Assembly: GCA_905212515.1 (NCBI GenBank)
Contig: CAJMEU010000149.1
Coordinates: forward strand, 1-6,956
DNA: 6,956 bases
Direction: 5' to 3'
DNA from: an uncultured Oscillospiraceae bacterium
GTDB taxonomy: Bacteria > Bacillota > Clostridia > Oscillospirales > Ruminococcaceae
Shown: in pieces, positions 1-5,165 of the stretch
Layout: each line of letters starts with the position of its first letter
Numbering within the stretch: the stretch's first letter is position 1
Position numbers and translations under genes: made by a program
Notes under the pieces: model-generated
What the model was told of the DNA's origin: nothing
Databases searched by the model: none
The model's input: only the letters and a program-made list of their open reading frames with translations

Positions 1-110
1 GGGGCGCGGCCCGGGGGCGCGGGGGGGCGCCACCGGCTGGTCCACTTGGCCGCTCCCCCCCACTTTTTTTGACCCGCTCAAGCCCCGGCCGCACCCGGGG
101 CGCTTTTGTG
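1..110. other. GC-rich non-coding end of the window
   Basis: No gene is supported here. Bases 1-60 are a low-complexity G/C stretch with several G-runs, and a T7 run lies at 64-70. CCCCGG and CCGGGG (about 84-102) can form a hairpin. Its T-rich side (CTTTTGTG) is on the plus strand, so it is not a clean terminator for the anti-sigma gene. Confidence 0.5.
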
Positions 111-1643
111 TTATTGTTCCGCCGCGCTTTGCAGGGGCAGCGTCGCCGCGTTCTCCTCGTCCGGCACCAGGTCCCCCCAGGTGTAATACTGGAACTGTTC
201 AACGCCCTGGGGCTCGCCCTCGATGTCGAAATAATAGTCCAGCGTCACCGCGCCGGTGGCGTGGTCGGTATAGCTGTCCAGAGTCAAACGGTCATTTTCA
301 TCCAGCAGGGCGCCGTCCGCCCCGCAGGGGTACACCTCCAGAGACATCGCCGTGTGCGGGCCGTAGGGCAGCAGCTTCACGGTCAGATTCTGGGGGCCCG
401 TGGTGATGCTCTCCACCGTAAAGCCGTACCCGGCGCCCAGCTCCAGCCTGGCCCCTTCCTTGGCGGGGGCCAGCCGCGTTTCCCCTGCGCCGCCCGCATA
501 GGACACGGGCACGAAGGTGATGCCGTTCGCCCCCGGGGCCGGGCTGGTGTACTCCACCTTGGCTGGGCCCCCGGCGGTATAGGAGGCCACCGCCATGGGG
601 TACAGCCAATTGCCCAGGTCGTCTTTCACCGCCACCTCGCTGAGGGACAGCCAGCCCTCCTCCTGTTCGTAATCCGGGAAAAGGCCTTCCTCGCCGCCGG
701 TGCCGGGCACCGCGCGCACATGGTCATCCGCGGACAGAAGGGTGCCCAGCGGCGTCCAGGCGAACAGCTGTAAATCCAGCTTGCCCGCGCCGCCCAGGGT
801 CACCGCGCCGGGCGCCAGCGTTTTGACGGCGTTTTTGGTGGCCGTGGTGTCCACGGCCACGCGCACGGTCCAGTCGCCGTCCACGCCCATCAGGGTCTGG
901 TGGGCGCCGTTTTCGTCCGTCCAGTAACTGGCCAGGATGTCCATGGTGAACGTGTCGGGCAATGCGTCCTCCAGCAGGATGCGGCGGGCGTAGACCAGGG
1001 TGTGGTCATCCTCCAGATAGAGATTGCAGGCGTCCCGCAAACTGCCGTCGGCGCCGTACACGGCGCCGTTCACCCGCACCACCGGGAACAGGCCGGCGGC
1101 GGCGGCCACATCCCTTTGCGGCAGGCCGTGGGTGTAATATTGGTAGGCCTCTCCCAGGCTGCCGTCCTCGTTCACCGCCTGTGTCCAATTGGCCTGTTCG
1201 GCCCGCTCCCGGAGGGAGGCCTCGGTGGTCAGGCGGCCGAAGATGTTGATGAAGTTCTGGTCCACGCTGACGTTCTCCACGGTGAAGGTGATGCCTTTGT
1301 CCGTCACCGAGGCGTCCACCGCCGCGTTGTAGGCTTCAAAGGCGGCCTGGATGCTGTCCAGGTTGGTGGGCTGCTGGGGCTTGAAAAAGCGCACCGCCCC
1401 CTGTACCATGGGCAGCAGGCCGCCCGTGGCCGCCAGGGCCGCCGTGGCGCCCCCCACGGCCAGCACGGCCGCGGCCACCAGCACCGCAGCCTTGCGCCAG
1501 CGCGGGCGCACCGCGCGGGCGGGCTTTGCCTGGGGCATGGCGCCCAGCAGGGCGTAGGCGTCGTTCAGTTTTTGCTGCGCCGCCGCCGGCATGGGGCCGG
1601 GGTCCAGCGCCTCGCGCAGGGTATCATCGTCAAACACTCTCAT
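111..1643 (-). CDS. Membrane-anchored anti-sigma factor, DUF4179-like
   Basis: The 510-residue product has an N-terminal cytoplasmic segment (1-50), one membrane helix in KAAVLVAAAVLAVGGATAALAA (51-72) and a large outer region of about 435 residues. The start of the outer region follows the DUF4179 pattern: an AFEAYNAAVDASVTDKGITFTVENVSVDQNFINIFGRL stretch (101-138). DUF4179 proteins are typically encoded next to ECF sigma factors and are taken as their anti-sigma partners, holding sigma at the membrane until an envelope signal releases it. I see no zinc-binding HxxxCxxC motif. The ATG overlaps the sigma stop codon as ATGA, and AGGAG lies 8 nt upstream inside the sigma tail, so the two genes are translationally coupled. 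The frame is intact to TAA at 111. The ligand or stress sensed is unknown, and family assignment comes from pattern and context. Confidence 0.82.
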   Translation of the reverse strand: MRVFDDDTLREALDPGPMPAAAQQKLNDAYALLGAMPQAKPARAVRPRWRKAAVLVAAAVLAVGGATAALAATGGLLPMVQGAVRFFKPQQPTNLDSIQAAFEAYNAAVDASVTDKGITFTVENVSVDQNFINIFGRLTTEASLRERAEQANWTQAVNEDGSLGEAYQYYTHGLPQRDVAAAAGLFPVVRVNGAVYGADGSLRDACNLYLEDDHTLVYARRILLEDALPDTFTMDILASYWTDENGAHQTLMGVDGDWTVRVAVDTTATKNAVKTLAPGAVTLGGAGKLDLQLFAWTPLGTLLSADDHVRAVPGTGGEEGLFPDYEQEEGWLSLSEVAVKDDLGNWLYPMAVASYTAGGPAKVEYTSPAPGANGITFVPVSYAGGAGETRLAPAKEGARLELGAGYGFTVESITTGPQNLTVKLLPYGPHTAMSLEVYPCGADGALLDENDRLTLDSYTDHATGAVTLDYYFDIEGEPQGVEQFQYYTWGDLVPDEENAATLPLQSAAEQ

Positions 1644-1969
1644 GCTCGTCTCTCCTCTCTTTGCCGGTCTTCTTGCTGATCTTTTTGCCGATCTTTTTGT
1701 TCATAGGCCGCCCGGAAGCGCCCCCGCGCCCGGGTCAGGCGCACGCGCACCGCACCCTCGGGCAGGTCCAATATCCGGGCAATCTCCTTCACCGGCGCAT
1801 CGTTCATGTAAAACAGGGTCAGCACCAGCCGGTCGCTTTGGGCCAGCGCCGCCATGGCGCGGCGAACGTCCAGCGTTTCGTCCCGGTCCTGGGTTCGGCC
1901 CTCCTCGTACAGCTTGTCCGACGGCTGCTCCCGCTTTTTGCGGCGCAGGATGTCGCAGCAGTTGTACAT
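1640..1969 (-). CDS. ECF RNA polymerase sigma factor, C-terminal (sigma-4) half
   Basis: These 109 codons continue the sigma factor in the same frame after the TAG. They begin with the end of region 2 (MYNCCDILRRKKRE), pass through a linker, and carry the sigma-4 region that reads the -35 element. In it, LAQSDRLVLTLFYMNDAPVK leads into the helix-turn-helix KEIARILDLPEGAVRVRLTRAR (61-82). The last 20 residues are a charged tail, KDRQKDQQEDRQREERRA, built partly from a 12-bp tandem repeat. The ATG at 1969 has no Shine-Dalgarno sequence, so this half depends on the upstream half for translation. It ends in TGA inside the ATGA overlap with the anti-sigma gene. No other stop or frameshift occurs, so if this is a pseudogene the damage is recent. 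The sigma-4 assignment is firm; whether it is made as a separate protein is unknown. Confidence 0.8.
   Translation of the reverse strand: MYNCCDILRRKKREQPSDKLYEEGRTQDRDETLDVRRAMAALAQSDRLVLTLFYMNDAPVKEIARILDLPEGAVRVRLTRARGRFRAAYEQKDRQKDQQEDRQREERRA
1661..1696 (-). repeat. Imperfect 12-bp tandem repeat, three units
   Basis: On the minus strand three consecutive 12-bp units read AAAGATCGGCAA, AAAGATCAGCAA and GAAGACCGGCAA. They encode KDRQ, KDQQ and EDRQ in the sigma factor tail. The units differ by one to three bases. The purine-rich sequence runs straight into the Shine-Dalgarno sequence of the anti-sigma gene. Confidence 0.85.
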
Positions 1970-1972
1970 CTA
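1970..1972 (-). other. In-frame amber codon directly followed by ATG, splitting the sigma factor
   Basis: The minus strand reads CTC ATT TAG ATG TAC AAC. In related ECF factors a pattern like WLTRI-hydrophobic-xN-xCY-xILR is expected here. This gene gives WLTLI, then TAG, then MYNCCDILRR, so exactly one hydrophobic codon is replaced by the stop and nothing is shifted or lost. A single T-to-A change in a TTG Leu codon would be enough. No Shine-Dalgarno sequence precedes the ATG, so translation of the second half would need reinitiation or readthrough. Confidence 0.9.
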
Positions 1973-2188
1973 AATGAGCGTCAACCAGGGGGTCAGGTAT
2001 TTATCTTTGCCCAGGCGGGGCAGGTTTTTCCAGGCCTCCAGCGCCGTTTCCTGTAACGCGTCGCGCGCGTCCTCCGGGTTTTTCAGCACCGCCATGGCCG
2101 CGCGCCACAGGGACGTTTTGCTGTGCTCCATCAGGGCGACGAAGGCGTCCTGGTCCCCGCGCTGGGCGCGGCGGATCAAATCCTCCAA
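1970..2188 (-). CDS. ECF RNA polymerase sigma factor, N-terminal (sigma-2) half, ends at in-frame TAG
   Basis: This 72-residue segment is the sigma-2 half of a sigma-70 family ECF factor, which binds core RNA polymerase and the -10 element. It begins LEDLIRRAQRGDQDAFVAL, the usual ECF N-terminus, and has the region 2 core KNPEDARDALQETALEAWKNL (36-56) and KYLTPWLTLI (63-72). The TTG at 2188 is chosen over the ATG at 2239 because GAGGAGG sits 8 nt upstream and because the ATG touches the ECF -10 element. The frame stops at TAG (1972-1970), where relatives continue through a hydrophobic residue. The next codon is the ATG of the sigma-4 half in the same frame. Without that codon the joined protein would be 182 residues, normal for an ECF factor. 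It could be a split sigma factor, a readthrough gene, a recent pseudogene or a sequence error. Confidence 0.82.
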   Translation of the reverse strand: MEDLIRRAQRGDQDAFVALMEHSKTSLWRAAMAVLKNPEDARDALQETALEAWKNLPRLGKDKYLTPWLTLI

Positions 2189-2196
2189 ACCGCTCG

Positions 2197-2203
2197 CCTC
2201 CTC
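2197..2203 (-). promoter_or_regulatory. Ribosome binding site that fixes the sigma factor start
   Basis: GAGGAGG on the minus strand lies 8 nt before the TTG at 2188. No comparable sequence precedes the ATG at 2239, where the bases immediately upstream are the ECF -10 element. The site therefore decides for the TTG start. Confidence 0.75.
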
Positions 2204-2240
2204 TTTTCTTTGTTTGCCGTTTTTTGCGATCGCACCCATT

Positions 2241-2268
2241 AGACGGCCCGGGGGCGCGGAAGGTTACA
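2241..2268 (-). promoter_or_regulatory. ECF-type promoter, probably autoregulated
   Basis: On the minus strand TGTAACC (2268-2262) provides the AAC-containing -35 element typical of ECF sigma factors. CGTCTA (2245-2240) provides a CGTC -10 element, with 17 bp between TGTAAC and CGTC. ECF promoters are typically AAC plus about 16-17 bp plus CGT. The position directly before an ECF sigma gene suggests autoregulation. Transcription should start near 2233-2236, inside the first codons of the longer open frame, which supports the downstream TTG start. I found no second copy of this motif with proper spacing in the window. Confidence 0.68.
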
Positions 2269-2283
2269 CGAAAGGCGCGCCCG

Positions 2284-2340
2284 CGCAAGAAAAGAGGCGG
2301 GCCCTCTCCCCGATGCAGGGGAAGGCCCGCCTGTTCTTTT
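2284..2340 (-). terminator. Long GC-rich terminator after the BofA-like gene, possibly bidirectional
   Basis: AGGCGGGCC (minus 2332-2324) pairs perfectly with GGCCCGCCT (2303-2295), and the stem continues inward with mismatches through CCCC/GGGG. On the minus strand it is followed by CTTTTCTT, and on the plus strand by GTTCTTTT. It starts 11 bp after the stop codon and lies just upstream of the ECF promoter. It therefore separates the housekeeping transcript from the sigma/anti-sigma cassette. Confidence 0.82.
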
Positions 2341-2343
2341 CGT

Positions 2344-2610
2344 TCAGATCACCAGCAGCAGCCGCAGCACCAGCAGCAGCACCACGCCTGGCGCGCCCAG
2401 CACTACGGCCACGAACGCCGTGGCGTAGTTCAGCGCCAGGGCCACGCCCGTGTAAGTGGCCAGCAGATTCACCGCCCCCAGGGCCGCGGCGCCGCACACC
2501 GCCGACCCCAGAGCCTTGGTGAACGGCCGCCTTGCCCGCCGCAGGGCCGCCAGCACGCAGCCGGTGGAAAGCAGCGCCAAAAACAGCGCCAGCGATTGTA
2601 CCAAGATCAT
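2344..2610 (-). CDS. Small membrane protein resembling pro-sigma-K processing inhibitor BofA
   Basis: BofA in Bacillus is a small integral membrane protein that holds the SpoIVFB protease inactive until pro-sigma-K should be cleaved. This 88-residue product is close to BofA length and consists of three hydrophobic segments (about 3-22, 33-53 and 56-86). A basic turn RRARR lies after the first. The last part matches the BofA pattern: an asparagine in helix 2 (VNLL, N48), a second in GVALALN (N61), and LGAPGVVLLL (71-80) with the Gly-x-Pro-Gly. The ATG at 2610 is preferred over the GTG at 2619 because GAGGTGA lies 5 nt before it and overlaps the GTG. It lies 47 bp after rnr and is probably co-transcribed with it. 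The last codons are a run of CTG/GTG Leu and Val codons. Assignment rests on pattern recognition, and a real role in sporulation is inference. Confidence 0.68.
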   Translation of the reverse strand: MILVQSLALFLALLSTGCVLAALRRARRPFTKALGSAVCGAAALGAVNLLATYTGVALALNYATAFVAVVLGAPGVVLLLVLRLLLVI

Positions 2611-2621
2611 GTTGCTCACCT

Positions 2622-2645
2622 CTTGTCCATATTTATGCGGACAAG
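2622..2645 (-). repeat. Inverted repeat just upstream of the BofA-like gene
   Basis: CTTGTCC and GGACAAG form a perfect 7-bp stem with a 10-nt A/T-rich loop in the 47-bp gap between rnr and the next gene. The 3' arm ends immediately before the GAGGTGA Shine-Dalgarno sequence. It could be an RNA hairpin at the mRNA junction or an operator-like palindrome. There is no T-run, so it is not a terminator. Confidence 0.4.
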
Positions 2646-2657
2646 ACGTGTGGTATG

Positions 2658-4751
2658 TCAGGGCGCGGGCACGAAATCCACATGGCCGGAGGAGACGTCC
2701 GCCCCCACCAGTTTCACCCGCAGCGCGTCGCCGATTTTGTACGAGCGGCCCGTTTGCAGATCGGCCAGCGCCATGCCGTGGATCAGCGTCATGCGGTGGC
2801 CCTCGCCGGCCAGCGCCTCGGCCCGCACCAGGCCCTCCACGGTGTTTTCCAGCTGCACGTAGACGCCGAAGCTTGCCACCGAGGAAATGGCCGCGTCGTA
2901 CTCCTCGCCCAAATGGGCGGACAGGTACTCGGCCTTGTAGCAGTCCGTGATGTCGCGCTCAGCCGTCATGGCCGCCACCTCCCGGGCCGAGGACTGCGCG
3001 CTGGCCTCGGCGGCAAAGGCCGCGTAGCGCTTCGCCAGCTCGGCCTTGCCGGCGCCGTCCAGCCAATCGCTGAGGATGCGGTGGACGGCCAGGTCCGGAT
3101 AGCGGCGGATGGGCGAGGTGAAATGGGCGTAATCCGCCAGCCCCAGGCCGAAGTGGCCCTTGGGCTGGGGCTCGTAGTCCGCCTTGGCCATGCTGCGCAG
3201 CACGGCTGTGTGCACGGCCCGCTCCCACTGGGTGCCGCGGGTGGCGTCCAACAGACGCGACAGCTCCAGCGTGGTGGGCTGCTTTTTTTCAAAGGCATGG
3301 GGCACGCCGCAGGCGTCCAGCACGCTTTTCAGGGCGTCCACCCGCTCGGCCGCCGGCACGTCGTGCACGCGGTACACAAAGGGCAGCCCCGCCTTGCGGG
3401 CCATAGCGGCCACGCTCTCGTTGGCCAGCAGCATGAACTCCTCGATCATCCGCTCCGCCTTGCCGCGCGCGTTTTTTTGCACGTCCACGCAGCGGCCCTC
3501 GCCGTCCAGGATGAGCTTCGCCTCGTCGCTTTCGATATCCATGGCCCCGCGCGCCGCCCGCAGGGCGGCCAGCTTTTCGTACACCTCTTCCAGCAGCGGC
3601 AGCTCGGCCGCCACCGGGGCGTATTTCTGTTGCAGCTCCCCGTCCGCCGTGCCGTCCAGCAGGGCGTTCACCTCGCTGTAAACGCCCTTCACGCGGCTGC
3701 ACAGCACGGTTTTTGCCAGCCGCGCGTCCGTCACGCGGCCCGCGCCGTCCAGCTCCATGATGCACGAAAACGCCAGCCGGTCCTTCCCCTCGTCCAGGCT
3801 GCAAATGCCGTTGGACAGGGCCCGGGGCAGCATGGGCACGACGGCGTCGGCGTAATACACCGAGGTGCCGCGCTTGAATGCCTCCTTGTCCAGCTCCGTG
3901 CCCGGGCGCACGTAATGGCTGACGTCCGCGATGTGCACGCCCAGGCGGTAGCCGTAGCCGGTGCGCTGCACGCACACGGCGTCGTCGATGTCCTTGGTGT
4001 CCGCGCCGTCGATGGTGAAGACGGGCAGCTCCCGCAGATCCTCCCGGCCCGCCAGCTCCCGCTCGGGCACCTTGGCGCCCTCGAATTTTTTCGCCTCGGC
4101 CTTCACCTTCAGCGGGAAGTGCCGCTCGATGCCCTGGGCGTACAAAATGGCCTTGGCGCAGTGGCGCGCCAACTCGGCCGTGCCGAAGCGCATGGCGACG
4201 CCGGCCCGGTGGTCCTCATGGCGCGCGCCGCGCTCCAAAATTTCCACCGCGGCCTTCTCGCCGGGACGCGCGCCGCCGTCCGCGCCTTTTTTCAGGTACA
4301 GCACCGTGTCCGGGCAGTTGTCCGGCCGCAGGGCCAGGCGGCCGTCCTCCTCACACACCGTGCCGATCAGGCGGTCGCAGGTCTCCACCACCGCCGTCAC
4401 TTCCCCCTCGCGGGTGCCGGCCACCCGGGGCTGCGCGCTGATCTGCACCAGCACCGTGTCTCCGGGCATGGCGCCCAGCAGGAAGCGTCCGGGGATGAAC
4501 ACGTCCTCGCTGCCGTCCGTCGGCTGGGCAAAGCCGAAGGTGCGCCCCAGCTTCACCAGCGTGCATTCTATGGCGTCCTTGGCCTTGGCCGCGGGGGCGT
4601 AGCGGCCGCGGCGCTCCACCAATTTGTTTTTTTCGTTCAGCTCCTGCACGGCTTTGGCCACTTTTTTGTCGTTGCCCAGCTTCGCTTTCAGCTCCCGCAG
4701 GCTGGCGGGGCGCTTTTCCAGCTCTTTTAAAATTTTCTGTTTGATTCCCAT
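2658..4751 (-). CDS. rnr: Ribonuclease R (RNB-family 3'-5' exoribonuclease)
   Basis: RNase R is a processive 3'-5' hydrolytic exoribonuclease that degrades structured RNA, including damaged rRNA and mRNA. The 697-residue product shows an N-terminal winged-helix segment (about 1-55), cold-shock-like RNA-binding folds with GRTFGFAQP (69-77) and VFIPG (84-88), and the RNB catalytic domain. The metal-binding motif is TIDGADTKDIDDAV, with D248, D254, D256 and D257 all present. The domain continues through HIADVSHYV (273-281) and HFTSPIRRYPDL (543-554). A C-terminal S1 domain occupies about 616-695. The basic tail seen on many RNase R proteins is missing, and the protein ends almost at the S1 boundary. 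The start ATG matches the family N-terminus (MGIKQKILKEL), with an AGAGGA 12 nt upstream, a little far. I find no convincing promoter of its own. The next gene is a BofA-like protein, not smpB. Confidence 0.97.
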   Translation of the reverse strand: MGIKQKILKELEKRPASLRELKAKLGNDKKVAKAVQELNEKNKLVERRGRYAPAAKAKDAIECTLVKLGRTFGFAQPTDGSEDVFIPGRFLLGAMPGDTVLVQISAQPRVAGTREGEVTAVVETCDRLIGTVCEEDGRLALRPDNCPDTVLYLKKGADGGARPGEKAAVEILERGARHEDHRAGVAMRFGTAELARHCAKAILYAQGIERHFPLKVKAEAKKFEGAKVPERELAGREDLRELPVFTIDGADTKDIDDAVCVQRTGYGYRLGVHIADVSHYVRPGTELDKEAFKRGTSVYYADAVVPMLPRALSNGICSLDEGKDRLAFSCIMELDGAGRVTDARLAKTVLCSRVKGVYSEVNALLDGTADGELQQKYAPVAAELPLLEEVYEKLAALRAARGAMDIESDEAKLILDGEGRCVDVQKNARGKAERMIEEFMLLANESVAAMARKAGLPFVYRVHDVPAAERVDALKSVLDACGVPHAFEKKQPTTLELSRLLDATRGTQWERAVHTAVLRSMAKADYEPQPKGHFGLGLADYAHFTSPIRRYPDLAVHRILSDWLDGAGKAELAKRYAAFAAEASAQSSAREVAAMTAERDITDCYKAEYLSAHLGEEYDAAISSVASFGVYVQLENTVEGLVRAEALAGEGHRMTLIHGMALADLQTGRSYKIGDALRVKLVGADVSSGHVDFVPAP

Positions 4752-4770
4752 AGCTTTATTGTATCCTCTT

Positions 4771-4811
4771 CCCTATAAAACAATACCCGCTCTGCCAAAA
4801 GGCAGAGCGGG
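4771..4811 (-). terminator. Rho-independent terminator after secG
   Basis: CCCGCTCTGCC and GGCAGAGCGGG form a perfect 11-bp stem around a 4-nt loop (stem arms 4811-4801 and 4796-4786). On the minus strand it is followed by TATTGTTTTAT, a T-rich though broken tail. It sits between the secG stop and rnr, only 34 bp before the rnr start codon. It may therefore attenuate rather than fully separate the two genes. Confidence 0.85.
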
Positions 4812-4826
4812 CAAGCACAAGTTTCC

Positions 4827-5066
4827 TCAGCGCAGGACGTTGAACACGCCCACAACGATGGCCAGCACGAAAAACGCAATGGCGCCGTATTTGGTATAGC
4901 GCACCATCACGCTGCTGCCGAAGCGGCCGCGCGTATCTTCCGCCATACCGCCGCCGATCACGCCGGACAGGCCGTTGCCTTTGCTTTCCTGCATCAAAAC
5001 CAGCGCCGCAATGCCGGCGCTGCACAGAACCAGCAGCACGCCCGCAACAATCTCCAAAACACCCAT
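4827..5066 (-). CDS. secG: Preprotein translocase subunit SecG
   Basis: SecG is the small, non-essential membrane subunit of the SecYEG channel and helps SecA-driven export across the cytoplasmic membrane. The 79-residue product has the family layout: a first membrane helix (about 3-24), the conserved cytoplasmic loop with QESKGNGLSGVIGGG (26-40), and a second helix (about 58-77). The open frame extends 14 codons further upstream, but the ATG at 5066 is chosen because TGGAGG sits 8 nt before it and because upstream codons overlap the predicted transcription start. It ends in TGA, followed 15 bp later by a strong terminator hairpin. Pairing with rnr downstream is a common Firmicutes arrangement. 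I see nothing missing. Confidence 0.95.
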   Translation of the reverse strand: MGVLEIVAGVLLVLCSAGIAALVLMQESKGNGLSGVIGGGMAEDTRGRFGSSVMVRYTKYGAIAFFVLAIVVGVFNVLR

Positions 5067-5098
5067 GGGTATAACCTCCAAACTATAATGCATGAATA

Positions 5099-5127
5099 AG
5101 CATAGCACATAACCTTGAGAATTGCAA
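5099..5127 (-). promoter_or_regulatory. Housekeeping sigma-A promoter for secG
   Basis: On the minus strand a -35 box TTGCAA (5127-5122) is followed after exactly 17 bp by a -10 box TATGCT (5104-5099). The spacer ends in TGC, giving an extended -10 (TGN). Transcription would begin near 5092, leaving a leader of about 25 nt before the secG start. Box quality, spacing and the extended -10 agree, so secG, and rnr if the following terminator leaks, probably has its own constitutive promoter. Confidence 0.7.
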
Positions 5128-5137
5128 TGTGCTTTTG

Positions 5138-5160
5138 CAAAAAAACTTATTTTTTCGCCC
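5138..5160 (-). terminator. Weak A/T-rich hairpin after the topoisomerase gene
   Basis: Just after the topoisomerase stop codon, the minus strand carries GCGAAAAAA, then TAAG, then TTTTTTTGC. These arms can pair over about nine positions including one G-U. The stem is almost entirely A/U, so it would be a weak terminator at best. A separate secG promoter follows. Confidence 0.3.
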
Positions 5161-5165
5161 GCTCT

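Noticed and set aside
1..60. G-run cluster as a possible G-quadruplex or mobile-element edge
   Set aside because: The runs are unevenly spaced in a generally GC-rich low-complexity stretch at the window edge. No inverted or direct repeat boundaries are visible.
69..1679. Plus-strand open frames opposite the anti-sigma gene
   Set aside because: They mirror the intact 510-codon minus-strand gene, which has a clear Shine-Dalgarno sequence, membrane helix and operon overlap. No domain is seen on the plus strand.
2044..2075. TGTAAC followed by CGTC on the plus strand as a second ECF promoter
   Set aside because: The spacing between the two elements is only about 10 bp, and it lies inside the sigma coding region pointing away from any plus-strand gene.
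2349..2390. CAG/CTG-rich stretch that looks like a trinucleotide repeat
   Set aside because: It encodes the Leu/Val-rich end of a membrane helix using preferred CTG and GTG codons. The units are not regular, so it is codon bias rather than a repeat element.
2541..2570. Possible lipobox (LLSTGC) in the BofA-like protein
   Set aside because: The residue three before the cysteine is Ser rather than Leu/Val/Ile, and the N-terminus lacks the basic residues of a signal peptide. A plain membrane helix explains it better.
2532..4730. Very long plus-strand open frame (732 codons) opposite rnr
   Set aside because: It is antisense to a fully conserved RNase R with all catalytic residues. Its composition (His, Arg, Gln, Gly, Ala rich) is what the complement of GC-rich codons produces, and it shows no recognisable domain.
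4759..4764. TACAAT as a -10 box for rnr
   Set aside because: No acceptable -35 exists 16-18 bp upstream, and transcription would start at or inside the rnr start codon.
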